Below are positions 62,528 to 64,000 of a DNA stretch of 64,000 bases, piece by piece. Within the stretch, counting starts at the first letter, position 1, and each line of letters starts with the position of its first letter. A program made the position numbers and the translations under genes. Below the pieces are notes generated by a model. It ran no database searches. It had not been told where the DNA came from and saw only the letters and a list, made by a program, of their open reading frames with translations. The stretch is from Portulaca oleracea. Taxonomy: Eukaryota > Streptophyta > Magnoliopsida > Caryophyllales > Portulacaceae. The DNA is taken from contig CM055876.1 in assembly GCA_029582165.1 (NCBI GenBank), positions 17,206,501 to 17,270,500 on the forward strand, given 5' to 3'.

Positions 62528-64000
62528 TGTATAATGGGATCAAGGATTGTATCTTGATCAATTACACATCAAGGGAGACGTGCAACCAATCTTAGCATGG
62601 GACGCTTCAAGTTAATTAGGGTAAAAGGTAGGGTGCTTCATGAGGGAAAGATGGAATCTTGGAGAGAATTGAGATGGAGAAAGATGAGATCTATGTGGAG
62701 TTTGAGAGAGGAGAGATGGACGAAAAACAGGGGAGGACTTTAGGATTGACGTGAGGTATTTTGTGAGGGAGGAGAGAGTGTGGATGAGAGATTTGAGAGA
62801 AGGATGTTTGAGAGAGTAAGAGTGAAGGAGAGATTAGGGTTTGAGAGAGAAATTGGAGGAGACGTTTTGAGAGAGGGAAAGAGAGGATGAATGCATGAGA
62901 GAGACTTTGAGAGAGAGGGGCGTGGGATTGAAAGAAAGAGAGAACTAAGATATTTTTGGGTTTTTTGGTTTTTATGAAAAGAAAAGACTTGTTTTTGGAT
63001 TTTGATTTAATCAAACTAGAAAGAAAGAAAACGAAGAGAAAGATTTATCTTAACTATATTGATAGAAAGATAAAAGAAGTAATTATCATAATTGTATTGA
63101 CAGAAAGATAAGAACAAATAGTTCTAGATTTCTAACTTGAATCCACAAGAAAGACAACCTACGGCTAACTTGATCTAGACCGCAACCTAGGATCAAGCTC
63201 TTCCTAACCACTTGGGTGCCATGCCAAGATACAATAGAAGAAAGGGGGTGAGAGTTTATCCAAACACTCGAGAGAAAGCTAAAAGCTTAACTATTTCATA
63301 ATTCAAAGTTGGTTGCCTTTGACAGGCTACAAGCCTAGCTATTTATTTTTTATTAATGTCCTAAACCTCCTAGGACTCTCAAGATTGGCGTGCAAGCCAT
63401 CTTCTCCTACTAGGAATCTACTACTTGGGATGCAAGCCAAGGACTCCTAATACTAGACGCCATCTACTCCATCTCCTCCTTGGATTAGGACTCCTTATCC
63501 TAAGGGGAGTTGGTTACAAGAGATAATAATCCTTTTAGGACTTGGCTTTCCTAATCTAAGATGGATTAGTTACAAAATAAGCCAACCTTATCTGGGACTA
63601 AATAGCTTGGCGCCTAATCTGACAAACCACACGCCTATCACACGCACACAGACACACCTTCTAGATCATTCTAGAACATTCTAGACTATTCTAGATTAAT
63701 CTAGACTCCTACGACTTGGTGTCCAAGTTTATATATATTACTTGGCACCTCACACAACTGGAAATGTAAATAAAACCTTAGAAATGTAAAGAAATACATT
63801 AAAAGGCCAAAACTGTGAACTTCTTCTTGAAATGGTCAGAAATGTGAAATTCATCTCAAAATGATCAGAAATGTGAACTTCATCTTGAAATGGTCCAAAC
63901 TATGAAGTTCAACTTGGGCTTTGTAGTTGGGCCTTTAGTTGTGGACATGGAGGACATGGGATTCCCATCATCCTCTATGAATCTTGAGTCTCCGAAGGTG
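62528..64000 (-). repeat. 5' LTR of gypsy element (continues past window)
   Basis: Starts (+ strand) TGTATAATGGG. From 62696 it matches the other LTR, including the TTCTAGA array (63659-63706). By comparison it should end near 64120. The TATA region (63340) has changed to a T-rich run. Confidence 0.85.
63659..63706. promoter_or_regulatory. heat-shock-element-like array, second LTR
   Basis: Same five-unit TTCTAGA array with 10-bp period as at 60172-60219, unchanged between the two LTRs. Confidence 0.6.

Larger units (their letters stand above)
59207..64000 (-). mobile_element. Ty3/gypsy element without gag and integrase
   Basis: On the - strand: 5' LTR (62528 to beyond 64000), primer site, a protease frame that starts about 100 bp later, RT ending in the fingers/RNase H connection, polypurine tract, 3' LTR (60636 to 59207, truncated). 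The missing gag, RNase H end and integrase make it non-autonomous. LTR ends TGTATTTTGG and CCATTATACA match as short inverted ends. Confidence 0.8.

Overview
The window is nuclear DNA of a flowering plant, most likely a eudicot. It is dominated by LTR retrotransposons of plant-specific lineages, with a plant L1-type LINE, Stowaway-, Harbinger- and Mutator-like DNA elements and AT-rich intergenic DNA. Only one ordinary host gene looks intact: an intron-less family-1 UDP-glycosyltransferase at 52719-54176. No rRNA, tRNA, CRISPR array or organellar segment was recognised.

Layout. 1-7497: 3' part of an Athila-like Ty3/gypsy element on the + strand (gag-like C-terminus, Athila-type second ORF, long 3' UTR, 3' LTR), with no pol between its ORFs. 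About 8230-16289: an internally deleted, rearranged chromovirus (Tekay/Del type, - strand) with two long unequal LTRs and a decayed pol ending in a chromodomain. 16320-18156 and 36195-38375: two halves of one LINE, split inside the reverse transcriptase by an 18.0-kb Tat-clade gypsy element (18157-36194, - strand; LTRs 18157-19704 and 34662-36194; target duplication GGCCC/GACCC). That element carries gag, protease with a G-patch-like segment, RT, two RNase H domains and integrase. On the opposite strand, between integrase and 3' LTR, lie two intron-containing decayed genes: a plant-mobile-domain gene and a second gene of the type found in Tat elements. 38430-46030: MITEs, a Mutator-like long-TIR element holding a nodulin-like/MFS transporter gene fragment with a TRIM inserted in it, and a PIF/Harbinger element with transposase and Myb-like ORFs. 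46030-52640: AT-rich intergenic DNA with a solo LTR, a long hairpin element, a Stowaway MITE, a Mutator-type MITE and minisatellites. 52640-54176: the glycosyltransferase. 54424-56300: MITE and microsatellites. 56301-59206: truncated Ty1/copia (- strand). 59207-64000: gypsy element (- strand) without gag or integrase, both LTRs carrying a heat-shock-element-like array.

The most unusual signal is a set of short near-perfect palindromes in two unrelated retrotransposon families. In the Tat-like element the core is AAAACCCGCGCGGGTTTT; in the Athila-like element it is GTAGC-NCCC-GCTAC, GTCGC-GCCC-GCGAC and GACCGTAGCTACGGTC. In the LTRs they cluster about 60-335 bp upstream of a TATA box. In the Tat element they also lie upstream of, and inside introns of, the antisense genes, and are absent from gag-pol. 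Bases outside the core differ between copies but stay self-complementary within a copy, which suggests that the palindrome itself is maintained. All functional readings are inference from sequence read by eye; identities and boundaries marked approximate were not computed.
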